A DNA stretch of 64,000 bases from NCBI GenBank assembly GCA_007570785.1, contig ML664175.1:9333592-9397591 (forward strand). The letters run 5' to 3'. Shown one piece after another: positions 41,563 through 53,559 of this stretch. Every line of letters starts with the position of its first letter. Position 1 is the stretch's first letter. Made by a program: the position numbers and the translations under genes. Under the pieces are notes generated by a model. The model was given only the letters and a program-made list of their open reading frames with translations. It was not told the origin of the DNA and searched no databases. Source of the DNA: Antilocapra americana (Eukaryota; Chordata; Mammalia; Artiodactyla; Antilocapridae).

Positions 41563-44500
41563 TTACATACTATGAAATATATACTTGCTGAAAGTCAGAC
41601 TTTGGCAAGAGAGTTTATAATTCAAATTCTATCAACAAATACAGAATCTTTTATTTGAAAAAGCAAGGTATCTTAGGAAATTTAGGAAACATTTAGCCTG
41701 GTGACCTTCACCAACTTCAAGAGTTATACCCCAAGAGCCAGGTTCCCAGATTCTATGTGAGTATCAGACTTGATCACAAGTTATTGAAGACAATGTTCCA
41801 CCAGCACTGACTTTCCTCAGTGAAAGTGCAGAAGAACACAGATACTATTCCCTCATAAGCCACCAAGATGTTAATGAAGTTAGAAGATATTTCTGACAAC
41901 AGTGATACCAGAATAGGTCAGAAACAAAAGCTTTTTACCAGGTTGGACTTGGAAAAGAAAATGTGTAACTTTCCACTTGTCTTCTGTTATTAAAAAAACA
42001 CCTGAAACAACTTTCTTTATTTCAAACAACCGAGTTAAGTTTTAGTGTTCTAGCTTGTCTGCTCAGGACATTTGCCTTTGAACTATGAAAACATAGCAGA
42101 TGAACTGAGGAATCAGGGAGTATTTTCAGTATTTTATTACCGCAACTTTAAAACCTCCAAGCAGATGGTAAGGAAACACATTTCCACTATTTACTGGCAC
42201 AGGTAATCTGAGTGGAGAGACCTACTCCACCTTTTTTAGGGAACATACTGAATCAGGTTTATCCCACAATTTCTCAAAGAGTAATAAAGAAGGATTTCTC
42301 CTGTTTGAAATAAATTTCTTTGCAGCGATGTGCTTCTTGCAGTGAGGCTTTCCCTTCAAGTGTTAGTCAGGTTCTTCTTTTTTTCAAACAAGGTCACAAA
42401 ACTGGGTAATAGCTGATATTTATAAAGATGGTAACCAGTGAAGACTTAAATGAGGATCTTTCATGCAAATCTTTGATGGATCATTATCTTTATTTCCAGA
42501 AGAAGAAGAAACTCTCCTGTTGAGATGTATAAACACCTTTCAAGGAACGAGTCAGGTTGACAATGACAGAGTCTTGATGGAAGATGACCAACCCAAGAGT
42601 ATCACATTCATAAGTTCTTCAAATTTTTCTTTTCAAATTAGTATCAGAGAAAGGTTTCAAAAGAAGTTTTGATTTAAATTTGTATTTATAAGTGGTTGTT
42701 TAAACTTCAGAAACTTAAAATCTCCAATTTGTTTCTTCCATTAAATTATTACATGTGGAGGGAAAAATATATAAAGACAGGATAATTGTACTTCAATTTG
42801 TCTTTTATTTTGTAAACTACAGAAACAAAACAAAATGTGGAAAAAATTCTAATTTTTTTTTTCCCGGAAAGGAGACATTGATTTAGGAGCACAGTTACTA
42901 AAAGGCCTCTTTCTTTACCAGCATTACTGACAGAAGGGCTGAATGGGGAAAGTGGAACTTTATAGTCTTTTTTTTAATTTATGGAAACAATCAACCTACC
43001 TGATATTACATTCTCTCAGGGCCCAGCAGTTGTGAAAGCTGTTCTTCCACAGGATTGAATAAGGAAGATAGAGAAAAAATTCAAGGTATAAGGACTCTAT
43101 TTTTCAATGCGTTTTGCTTAGAATTCTTAATTCTCAGTAATTTTCAGTTTCCTAACTTGCTATGAGAACCATGTGGTCATTTTTTATAAATGTGCTCTAA
43201 AAATATACTCTGTGATATGTTTTAGGGCTTAATAAAAAAGGGAGGCTAAATCTCTGAAACTGAAATAATGAATAACATGGTAGCAAGTATCATAGGTATA
43301 TAAATGTCCAGGCAACTAAAAATCAACTGAAATGTTGAGAGAAGGGCATACTGCTAGGGTTCAAACAGATAGAAAATACAGAAACCTATAGATTTGAGTA
43401 CCTCTGAAAAAGGATTCAAATGAGAGCCATCTCTAGGGAGACTACTTCTGTCCATAGTTGAATTCTACAAAAACTGAGCATCACAGAACGATCATGTAAC
43501 ATTTCTCTGGCTCATTTAGGTGAGGCAAAGGTTATTATCAATGTTCTGTACATTGCTGGAAAAGATCCAAGGGTTCTACTAGTGGTGGGGATAGGCTGAG
43601 AGCACTAGCAGGAAGGATAAGGTTTAGATCGTTCCAGTCACTGTGTTTTAAGTTTTTTGTTTGTTTTTGATTTTATAGCATAGAGATGAAGGATAGTCCC
43701 TGGGAACCCAGCAACTATGTTTCCAAAAAATTGTATTTGTTCTAATTGATTCTTCAAGGTTACAAAGTACAGCCTCAGCAAAGGTGCAGGCCATGAAGAG
43801 GAAAAGTTAAGTCCTCTAATTCCTGCTGCTGCTTCTGGTAACCTTTCCTTCTTCTCCTCTTAATTTGCTTTTCTAAGGGTTTGAAATAACTTAAGATGCA
43901 AAAACAAAGAAACTAGAAAACTATAAGAATCCATTTGTTTTCTATCAAAACACATATTTCTGTGTAATTATCTCATTCCTTAAATATAAAGATACTAATG
44001 AAAATTGAATTTCTTTCAGGTAAATGGGTGAGAGATTGCCATCTTATTCTTTCCTATTCCTTTTTATGACAATAAAATGAATTTGAAAGCTAGCTGACAA
44101 CAGTAAGGGCAATCTTTACAATTATGAAAGAGAAAAGTAACCAAAAGTCATGATTTGTGCCCTTAGTGGCAATTTAGTCCACTTGAGTTTCTAACAGGAA
44201 GAAAAACCAAAAAAAATAATTATACTGTCCTCCCATACTAAGGGATATAATAACGCATATACTTGATGAAAATAAAAAAGACTAAAGGGCTCAAATTTAT
44301 CTGAATGGATGGCATGGCTTTATACAGATGATTTCTTTTTGTGATACTCACAAAACAAAGCAAACCCAGCCCCCTTGTCAACAAGCACACACCCCAAACC
44401 CTCCCTAGACATGTAAAATCTACACAAAAATGCTCTCTTTAAAGTTATTCATTTCCTCCTCACTATGTGACTGAAAGGGAAAAGTCAGATTCTAAGCTAG

Positions 44501-44579
44501 GTCTTTAGTAACAGTAACCTTGGTGCCACATCACAAGATAAACTCTGTCTTCTAACAAGGAGCCTTTTCCAAGTCTGAC

Positions 44580-44917
44580 TGATAAAAACACACACACTTA
44601 TCTTTGGCTGTACTGGCCTTTGCTGCTGTGTGGACTCTTCTCTAGTTGTGGCTAGCGGGGCTCCTCTAGGTGCGATGAGGGCTTCTCACTGCAGAAGCAT
44701 CTCCTGTTGCAGAGCACAAGCTCTAGGGCTCAAGCGTCAGTAACTGCGGCACACGGTGTCAGTAGCTGGGGCTCCCGGGCTTTGGAGCACATGTTCAATA
44801 GCTGCGGCGCCCAGACTTACTTGACCTGTGGCATGTGGGATCTTCCCAGATCAGGGATTGAACCCGTGTCATCTGCACTGGCAGGAGGATTCTTTACCAC
44901 TGAACCACCAGGGAAGC
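44580..44917 (-). repeat. CHR-type tRNA-derived SINE with 11-bp target-site duplication
   Basis: Antisense copy: 'tctagttgtggctagcggg', 'cactgcagaagcatctcc', 'gcggcgcccagacttac', then the inverted tRNA-like head ('cagggattgaacccgtg' ... 'ctgaaccaccagggaagc'). The flanks CCAAGTCTGAC at 44569-44579 and 44918-44928 are identical. The poly(A)/(CA) tail is at the low-coordinate side. Confidence 0.88.
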
Positions 44918-46042
44918 CCAAGTCTGACATATTTTAATTAGATACTCCAAACAAAATTCTTGGTGTCAATGAAGACTGGGTCAGGAAGTTGACCTTGGTC
45001 CTATCATTTAGTATTCATTATATTATATTGAGGTGAAAAGGCATGCTTTCTTCTATAAAGAAGGAAAGGGAGAAAAGAAGTCTTTTCAAATTATATATAC
45101 CACATATTTGTAACATATATCAATAACATATATCTCTGGAGGGCAGAAGAGCTGAGTGAGTTATTCAAATTTATTTCTGGGAGTGTGTCATCTATCTTAG
45201 AAAGGCCCATCCTTAACATTATTATTCTGGTCCTCAGGAAGCAGATATTCTACACACTGCTTCACATATCTTTCAGTGTGTATTTAACCACTTTAGCAGT
45301 AGGCACATAAAAGAATTGTCTTCTAACTTAAAACATTAACTAGGGGAAAGATTTGAAAAGTTTAAAAAAGTTAAGTGAGATTATTTTCATTCATGCATTC
45401 ATTGAGCACTGGGTTTTATGCCAACTATGCTTTAGGTATGCATGACCTTACATTTCAGGACAATAAAATTTAGAAGTAAAACAACTGTTGCATGATAATA
45501 ATTAATGCTATAAGGAAAAAGGATTGGTGAGGGTACAACTTAACCCGGAATGGTCAAGGAAGGTTTCACTGTAAAGTATGAAGATAAACTGTTTCACAAA
45601 GTGGCTAACCATTAGGAAAGACTCTCAAAAGAGTTACCAACTTCCTTTGTTCTATGCTACTTTTGCTTTCCATTGAGTGACTGTTTTAATGGCCAGGCAA
45701 GGCAAGAACTGACAGTAAACACTCTACATTATTAAGAGACAAAAATGGATGCTGGCCTCTCACTATTTGTCCCTATACATACTGTTCTGGCTCCCACAAC
45801 ACTGTAAAGAATGGCTCTTGGAAAAACCTTGCCCCCAAAGAATCTAACACAGAGGTGACAATCTCAAATGCCAGTTGGGGAGTAGAAATGATTAGATTAT
45901 AGGTAAGAAAAATACCTATGATTAGGAGTTAAATGCATGGCATGTAAAAGTAAGTATTCAGTGTCCTAAGTTTATAACGGACAACTCATGTGTGCTCAGA
46001 AAGCTGGTTTTCAGGATTGATCTAATAGTAGGCTTTGGTGTC

Positions 46043-46325
46043 TGGAGAAGGCAATGGCAACTCACTCCAGTACTCTTGCCTGGAAAATCCCATGGATGGA
46101 AGAGCCTGGTAGGCTGCAGTCCAGGGGGTTGCAAAGAGTCGGACACGACTGAGCGACTTCACTTTCACTGTTCACTTTCACGCACTGGAGAAGGAAATGG
46201 CAACCCACTCCGGTGTTCTTGCCTGGAGAATCCCAGGGACGGCAGAGCCTAGACAGCAGGCTGCCGTCTATGGGGTCGCAAAGAGTCAGACACAACTGAA
46301 GCGACTTAGCAGCAGCAGCAGCAGA
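46043..46325 (+). repeat. Bov-A2 SINE with 10-bp target-site duplication
   Basis: Two tandem Bov-A units (each 'ggagaaggcaatggcaac' or similar to 'gagtcggacacgactgagcg'), joined by 'ttcactttcactgttcactt', ending in a (CAG)n tail. The flanks CTTTGGTGTC at 46033-46042 and 46326-46335 are identical. It is relatively young, judging by CpG retention. Confidence 0.93.
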
Positions 46326-47023
46326 CTTTGGTGTCCATTACAGAAGGAAAGTTTTTTAATAGAACACAGCTTAGGTGGTTTATTTTTGTTCATTCCCCTA
46401 GGGAAGACAAATATCAGTCCAGCATGGGTTGGAGGCAGAGAGCAGGATCCTGAAGCACCATTCAGAACCTAAGACACAGTGACTACTGATTCAACACAAT
46501 CTTACCCTTTCTACTGTATTCCTTTGCAAAAGGACCCTTCTGAGAGTACTCCCTTGTAGGGAACTTGCCTAACTACTGAAGAATCTGAACAATGACATCT
46601 GTCACCATTTTCAAGTTTCCCTGGCTCTCCAGAAAGAAGAGGCATTCCGTTCTACTTCTCTCTCCTATCGGTAATCCTAGAAAGTCCTCCTTTGTTCAAC
46701 TCTCATAAGTAAGCATTCCCTCAGCAGAATGGACTTAGGTCAGGAAGCCTTTAGACTCATCTCTGAAAAGAACTCATTAGACATGTTCAATTTCTGCCCA
46801 GAGGCGTTTACTTGGCCTTCCTGGTGCAGAGCACAGAATGCTCTGTAAAGCAGATGCTTTATTAGGATATGTTAACTCCCCAATACTGCATTTTTTTAAA
46901 ACTAAAAGTAAATGGCAATACATAATTCCTCTCTTACAATTTTGGTCAGTAGAGAGACCTAGAAGTAAGTCTGAACACTCTTCCTGACAGATTTAAAATA
47001 TGGGCTTAAATGGATTTAAAATA

Positions 47024-47410
47024 CAGTTGACCCTTGAGCAACATGGGGCTTAGGGGTGCCTACCCTCCTTGTGGGCTTCCCAGCGCTAGTGGTAAAGAAT
47101 CCGCCTGTCAATGCAGGAGTTTAAGATACACAGGTTTGATCCCTGGGTTGGGAAGATTCCCCCAGAGGAGGGCACAGCAATCCACTCAAGTATACTTGCC
47201 TGGAGAATCCCAAAGGAGTCTGGCAGGCTACAGTTCATACTGTCACAAAGAGTCAGACATGACTAACTCGACTTGGCATGCATGCACGCACACACACAGG
47301 CTCCTTGTGGTCAAAAATCCGAATATAATTCCACAGTTCCCTTTGGTTATTCAACCAACCACAGATCATGTAGTATTGTTAATAATAATGTTGTATTTAC
47401 CGAAAGAAAT
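47024..47410. mobile_element. Tigger-like MITE (MER8-type), split by a SINE
   Basis: The left terminus CAGTTGACCCTTGAGCAACA is well preserved; after the SINE it resumes at 47301 with 'tcaaaaatccgaatataatt'. The right terminus is not clear. Confidence 0.6.
47075..47300 (+). repeat. Bov-tA SINE with 10-bp target-site duplication
   Basis: 'gcttcccagcgctagtggt' head, B-box-like GGTTTGATCCC, body, tail 'gagtcagacatgactaact', then a (CA)n end. CTCCTTGTGG at 47065-47074 and 47301-47310 are identical. Confidence 0.93.
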
Positions 47411-48792
47411 CTTGGAAATGATGGGGAAAAAATAAAGATTGTCTATTCTTGTCTTTATAATCTTACTAGGATTGCTGTTGAATTGCCTAGTCCATGAAAT
47501 AGAAATACTTTTCTTCTTGTCTTCAACTGATTTCCTGACAAGCTGAACATTATTTGTTTTACTAATTGATGTAGGGGACCTGAACATTAGAAATGGTGGA
47601 AAGACTGCTTCCCGGTAGCATATCCACCTAATACACTTCTGACGGCTTCAGATAGTACATGGAAAATAATTTCTCAACTGCAGAAATGTGCTCTATCAAT
47701 TTTATCAATCACTTCCCAAATAGTGTCCCTTAGAACATCAGTTTCATGAGAAATTTTATGATGAGAAAAAAGTCTGGTACATACTGAATACTTGTTAAGA
47801 TTCATGATACACAGCAGCATATTAACAATAGCTCTTAACACACCTTTTAATTCAGAGTTCACAAACGATATTTGACTTTGGGAAACTTTCTGCTTAACTT
47901 ATTAACATTCCATGGAATTAGTCTTCCAAGGACCATATTTTGGAAAATGAACTATTACTTCCCTTCCCCCTATGTCTGACTCTCACCAAACCAGGCTTTT
48001 ATTCCATCAAACATTTAGGATTATTTCTCTCAAATATTGGTCTTGCTATAGCTTTCAAGTAGTTCAATTTAATTCAACTAAAATAAAGGGATTAGGTAAT
48101 ATGGAATGAGCATCTTTCAACTCTGCTAATCCTATGGGATTGGATGTGTCAATGTAAGGTTTTGCCTTGACTATTAAACTGGTTATGAAAAATATAACTG
48201 GATAGGCTTTACAAAATGTATAATGACATAATAGATCTAAAGTTGTTACAATTGATGAAAAATTTAGTTCAAGACACTAATTACTATTAAAATTAAGTAA
48301 AAATCAATTTTTATTACAAAAGCATTAAAATATTAACAAAAATTTTATTCCTATGCTTCTTAAAATATTTTCATTTGTCTTTATTGATACGCAGGCAAAT
48401 ACTAGGCTTTAAAAATGGTACAGATACAATTTTCTATTATTTACTTTTAGTATATTTCATAGAGCCATAGTCTTCACAATTGTAATCAATTTAAGCAGTT
48501 AAAATCATTTTAGCTATTTTATTTTAGTGAGCATATTATGTTTTTTAAATGGCATTCAAGCAACCTGCCTGCAAAAAAGAGACTAAATTTAGAATTACTG
48601 ATTACTAAAATTCAGTAAGATTATGAGGTTAGCTTTTCATTTTTTACCCCTTCAGATTTATTTTCAAAGTGGATAATTACTTTCAGAGACATTTCTTAAT
48701 TATAGAAAAAAGAAGTAGAATTTTTAAAAATTCATATAAATAACCTCATATTTTAGACACTTTGAAAAATGTTTTTTACCACTGTTTTTAAA

Positions 48793-49026
48793 AGTCTTGG
48801 CTCTGGAGTCAGACTACCTGGATTAAAAGCCTAATTCTACTAATTAGCAAGTTTTATGACCCTGAGTAAGTTACTTAACCTGCCTGAGCCTGTTTCTTCA
48901 TTTGTAAAATGAGGGTGGTAACAGATTAATTTCAGAGGCAAATTATGAAGGCTGAATAATAAAATATGTAAAGTACTTGTCTGGCACATGATAATAAATA
49001 CTCAATAGATGCTAATAATAATAATA
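48793..49026 (+). repeat. MIR SINE, nearly full length
   Basis: 'cttggctctggagtcagact', 'gaccctgagtaagttactt', 'catttgtaaaatgagggtg', 'gtacttgtctggcacatga', ending in ATAATA units. Confidence 0.85.
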
Positions 49027-50217
49027 TGTAGAGAGAAACTCTGTTTAGGTGATATTATGTGCATATTACATATAGTTTTTGATACTTAGGGTTTGCAGAT
49101 AATCATTCAGCAAATGTTAACTGTCTTTCATGTACCAGATAGGGTGCTAAGCCCTGGGGATACCAACACCATGAGACACAGTTCTTATTACTACCAAAAG
49201 CTTATTTTTGTTGAAGGAAACAAATTAACCTGGGGATCAGCATACTATATAGGAAGAGCTGTAACAGGGGTAGAAAGCTTTTTATAAGATGCATGAAAGC
49301 AAGGGCCTTAACAGAAGAAGGTATAGCAGAGAGGCTAGACTCATAGACATACTGTTAACTCCCTTCCTCTTTGTCTTCTGGTCTAGTGGCTAGAAAACAA
49401 AATACTCTGTATCTTAGTTTCCCTTGTAGCTAGGCGCACCCAAGTGATGTCGCCATGGAGGTAGAAGTTCCCGAAGTGGGAACAGAAGTAGGTTCCCTGA
49501 AAATAAACACAGAGTTTTCCTAGAAGAAAACCCTTCTGCCCTTTCTCCTTTCTTCCTGCCTTGGCATTTGTATAGAAGGTATGGACGTACAGCAGCCATC
49601 AATGCTGTGATGGGACGAAAGGTGACTCAGCAAAACACAAAGAGCCTAGCACTCTGGGAAGCTACTGTACCACTCTTGGATGCCTAACTCTGGAAATACT
49701 AGATGACACAAACTTATTTCTTTAAGCCACCAATAGTTGGGGTTTTCTGTTATATGCAGCTGAATGCATTCCTAGTAGATAAAAAGCATTCTGAAAAGGT
49801 ATTTGAGCCAAGTCCGAAAGGAGCAGGAGTCATCCAAGAGAAGAAAAATGAGAAGAGCACAGCTGGCTGAGAAGTCCTGGAGGTGGTGGGAGCATGGAGG
49901 GCTGATACTGGCAGCTGTTCTACAATGTGCACCTCTGGCTTCTTGGACAGCTTTAGCCAGGTGACTCCCAACTTCTCTATCTTCCTCTCTCTGTGTTTGA
50001 GGGATTCATTACTCTCCCCTCAGTGGTTCCATATGGTAAGCAATCATTCTTAAATGTTAAGTTCCATGATGATGAACATAAAATGTGATCCCTGACTAAT
50101 GTTTAGTCTTCTAGAAACACATATTTGTCGTTAATAAGTCAATTAGATTCCATATTAACAATTTACACGTACAGCACCTTTGACTGAAGCTGCCATGTGT
50201 GCCTATATTTACACTAC

Positions 50218-50703
50218 AGGCATACCTCCTTTTGTTGAGTTTCCTTTGATCGTGCTTCACAGATACTGCATTTTTCACAAACCGAAAGTTTGTACATCCC
50301 TATACTGAGCAAATCTACTGGCACTGTTTTTTCCAGTCTTATTTGCTCACTTTGTGTATCTGTGTCACATTTTGGTAATTCTCATAGTATTTCAAACTTC
50401 TCCATCATTATCATTCTATCTCTTATGGTGATCTGTTATCAATGATCTTTGATGTTACTACTAAGGCTTGCTAGAGGCTTAGATGATGGTTAGTTGTTTA
50501 GCAATAAAGTCTCTTAATTAAGGTATGTACAATACTTTTTAGACATAATGGTAATGCACACTTAATAGACTGCAGTATACTGTAAACATAACTTTTTTGT
50601 ATACACTGCAAATCCAAATAATTTGTGTGACTCATTTTGTTGCAATATTTACTTTACTGTAGTGGTCTGGAACTGAACCCTCAGTATCTCTGGGGCATGC
50701 CTG
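50218..50703 (-). mobile_element. Tigger1-type MITE with TA target duplication
   Basis: The left terminus CAGGCATACCTC and right terminus GGGGCATGCCTG are inverted, flanked by TA on both sides. Internal phrases read on the minus strand: 'gttccagaccactacagtaa', 'tggatttgcagtgtataca', 'agatcaccataagagatag'. About 486 nt, without transposase. Confidence 0.85.
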
Positions 50704-51662
50704 TAACAAGTACACTTGTTATCTCCTTTAATACTCTCAGCAACTCAGTGGATCAGAAACTTTTATCACCTTTTAAAGTACAACTAAAATAGGTTAAAAT
50801 TTTCCAAAATCAGACAATAATGGCAATAAAGGTAGGGCAAAGATACAAATTCAGGACTGTGTCATTCTATTGTCTCAGCTCTAAGCCATTCTATTATATC
50901 ACCAGTTACTCTTAGTTTCTGACCTATTTATTCCACTTTACTTGTTTAAATCCTTCCTGAATCTATGCAATAAAGTTTCAGTTCCCCATCTGTACTCTGG
51001 GGATGAGTAGGGGTGGTTACCTCTTAGCAGGTTAGTGTGTGAGGAAGGGAAATACCTAAGCTGTGGAGAACAGGGGGAAAGAGGAGAATGCCAGAAATAA
51101 AAAGTTCTCTCTAAAGGAATGAGAAAAGTTTCTGTTCTTATGGGCAAACTGTGAAGTATTCAGTAATTCCAACAAAGAAATTCAAATATTTTAACAAGGC
51201 TATGGTCTCTGAAAGGTCTCAACTGAAAGTGGTAACACTTCTTGATATTTTAAATCACAATATGCTTAATAGCTGAATCATTAGGCTATACTCATTCATA
51301 ACTTTAACAAATATTTATTGATCATTCTCATGTGCCTGTTGGCATATTCCAATGAATATATTCCTACACTCAAGAAGCCAAGAACAAATAAAAATACTAA
51401 TTATGACTATCATAGAGGTGACTACATAAAACAAATGAAGGTAAGCACAGGATATTAGGAGAAAGAAGACAGGTCAGACTCAGACCTGAGCAATCACAGA
51501 TGGCTTTCAGAGGGGGTAATATATAAGATGAATCTTAAAATATAGCTACATATAGTCAAAAGAAAAAAAGGAGAGAGTGGATAGTCTAGACCAGAGTTTT
51601 TCATCATCTAATACTACTGATAATTTTAGGCTGAGAAGTCTATTATAAAGTAATGCCCTGTG

Positions 51663-51877
51663 CCTTCCCTGGTGGCTCAGATGGTAAAGCATCTGTCTGC
51701 AATGCAGGAGACCTGGGTTTGATCCCCGGGTTGGGAAGATCCCCTGGAGAAGGAAATGGCAACCCACTCCAGTACTCTTGCCTGGAAAATCCCATGGGCA
51801 GAGGAGCCTAGTAGGCTACAGCCCATGGGGTCACAAAGAGTTGGACACGACTGAGCGACTTCACTTTCACTTTTGCA
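51663..51877 (+). repeat. Bov-tA SINE, full length
   Basis: 'gccttccctggtggctcag' head (A-box region), GGTTTGATCCC B-box, body, tail 'gttggacacgactgagcgac' followed by 'ttcactttcacttt'. Confidence 0.93.
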
Positions 51878-52714
51878 GGATGTTTAAACAGCATACTTGT
51901 CCTCTACCCACTCAGCTGGCAGCACACTCTGAGTGTGAAAAACAAAAACGTCACCAGATGTGGTCAAATGTTTCCTGGGGGCAAAACTGCCTCCAGGTGA
52001 GAACCACTGTTCTAGAACTGCATTATCCAAAAGGGCTGCCACTAGCCCCTTGTGGCTATTTAACTTAAAATCAAATTAATAAAATTAAAAGCTCAATTCC
52101 TCAGTCATACTAGCCACATTTCAAGAGCTTAATAAATAGTCACATGTCTATAGTGGCTAACAAACTGAATAGCACATATACTGAACATTTCTACCAATGC
52201 AGAATGTTCTAATGGCCATTATTGTTCTAGACTAAGAGGGCACATATTCTCTTCTCTTACTTCACAAGCGTTCATTACATCTTGCTGACAAGCCTGCAGA
52301 GAGAGTAGAGAAAGATGAGGTAGAATAAGAGACGTAAAGCCTAGTATGAAGGATCTTCAATGCCTTAAGATAAAACAACAGGGAACCAGTAAAAGGTCTT
52401 AACCAAGGGTATAAAATACAAAGATTCACATTTCATAAAGATGTTGTAATGAAGTTTTGAAGAATGGAATAAAAGTGGAGGGATGAGAAGCAGAAAAATA
52501 GCTGACATTATTTCCAACAAACATGATGGTCTGGATTAATGTAGAAGCAGTCAGGATCATTTTGCTCCACAAAAATGGAGCAATTTTGAAGGCAGAAGTG
52601 ATGGGATGTGGTGACTGACTAGATGTGAGGTAGGTGAGAAAGAGGATGAAAACAAGAAAGACTACCAGGTTTTCAGGTTGGCTAAGTGAGTATATTCACT
52701 AAGACAATATGATA

Positions 52715-53175
52715 GAAGAATGGTCCTCCAGTACGTTCATGTCCTAATCCTCAAATCCCTAGAACTGTGAATCTGTTACATCATGGTAAAAGGGACTTTC
52801 CAGATGTGATCACATTAAAGACCTTGAAATGGGGAGAGCATCCTGTATTATCTAGCAGGCCTAATGAAATCACAAAAGTCCTAATAAGAGGGAAGTTGAA
52901 GGAGATTTGACTACAAAAAAAGAGACGTGTCAGAGACACAGTATAAGACATGAGGAGTCATTGCTGGCTTTGAAGATGCAGCTACTAAAAGGTATAAAAA
53001 GCAAGAAAAAGATTCTCCCCTACAGCCTCCAACAGGAATACAGTCCTCCTGACACCTTCATTTTATCTTAGTGAGCCCTGTCAGACTGCTGATCTGTAGA
53101 ATGACAAGATAACAAACTTGTGTTAAGCCACTAAATTTATGATAATCTGTTACAGTAGCAATAGGAAACAAAATA
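52715..53175. repeat. Ancient LTR-like interspersed repeat
   Basis: Recognisable phrases 'catgtcctaatcctcaaatc', 'aaagggactttccagatgtg', 'ggattctcccctacagcct'-like, 'ttaagccactaaatttatga' and 'gttacagtagcaataggaaa' in the order of a common mammalian repeat. I do not assign the family. Confidence 0.45.
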
Positions 53176-53559
53176 AATAGGTTCAGAATTTGGGGTGTGA
53201 TACAGTGAAACTAGTTCTGGAAAAGTTGAATTTGAAGTGCCTATGTGACATCTTAGTAAAACTGATCAATTGGTTATATGGATCTGGAGCATAAACTGGG
53301 AATGTATAATTAGGAGTCATCAGCATACTGAGATTAGTTGACACCATCAAAGTAGATGAGGTCACCATGGGCAAATACAGACAGGATGCAGAGAAATAAC
53401 AAGAAATTGCAACTGACTGTGACATGTTCAAATTCCAATCAGATAGCACTGAGAGATCTCAGTCAACACCCAAAAAATTCAGTATAGACACTACAATAGT
53501 AACACCTTAGTATAAAAGCTGAACTAACTCTAAAGTCTAGCTATTCCAGACTTGCCCCA

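Noticed and set aside
44707..44937. 76-residue plus-strand reading frame with a Pro/Gly-rich end
   Set aside because: It lies wholly in a CHR SINE read antisense; such frames recur wherever this SINE occurs.
51663..51740. tRNA-like A and B boxes, possible tRNA gene
   Set aside because: They belong to the head of a Bov-tA SINE; no complete cloverleaf with anticodon arm is present. The same holds for the other SINE heads.
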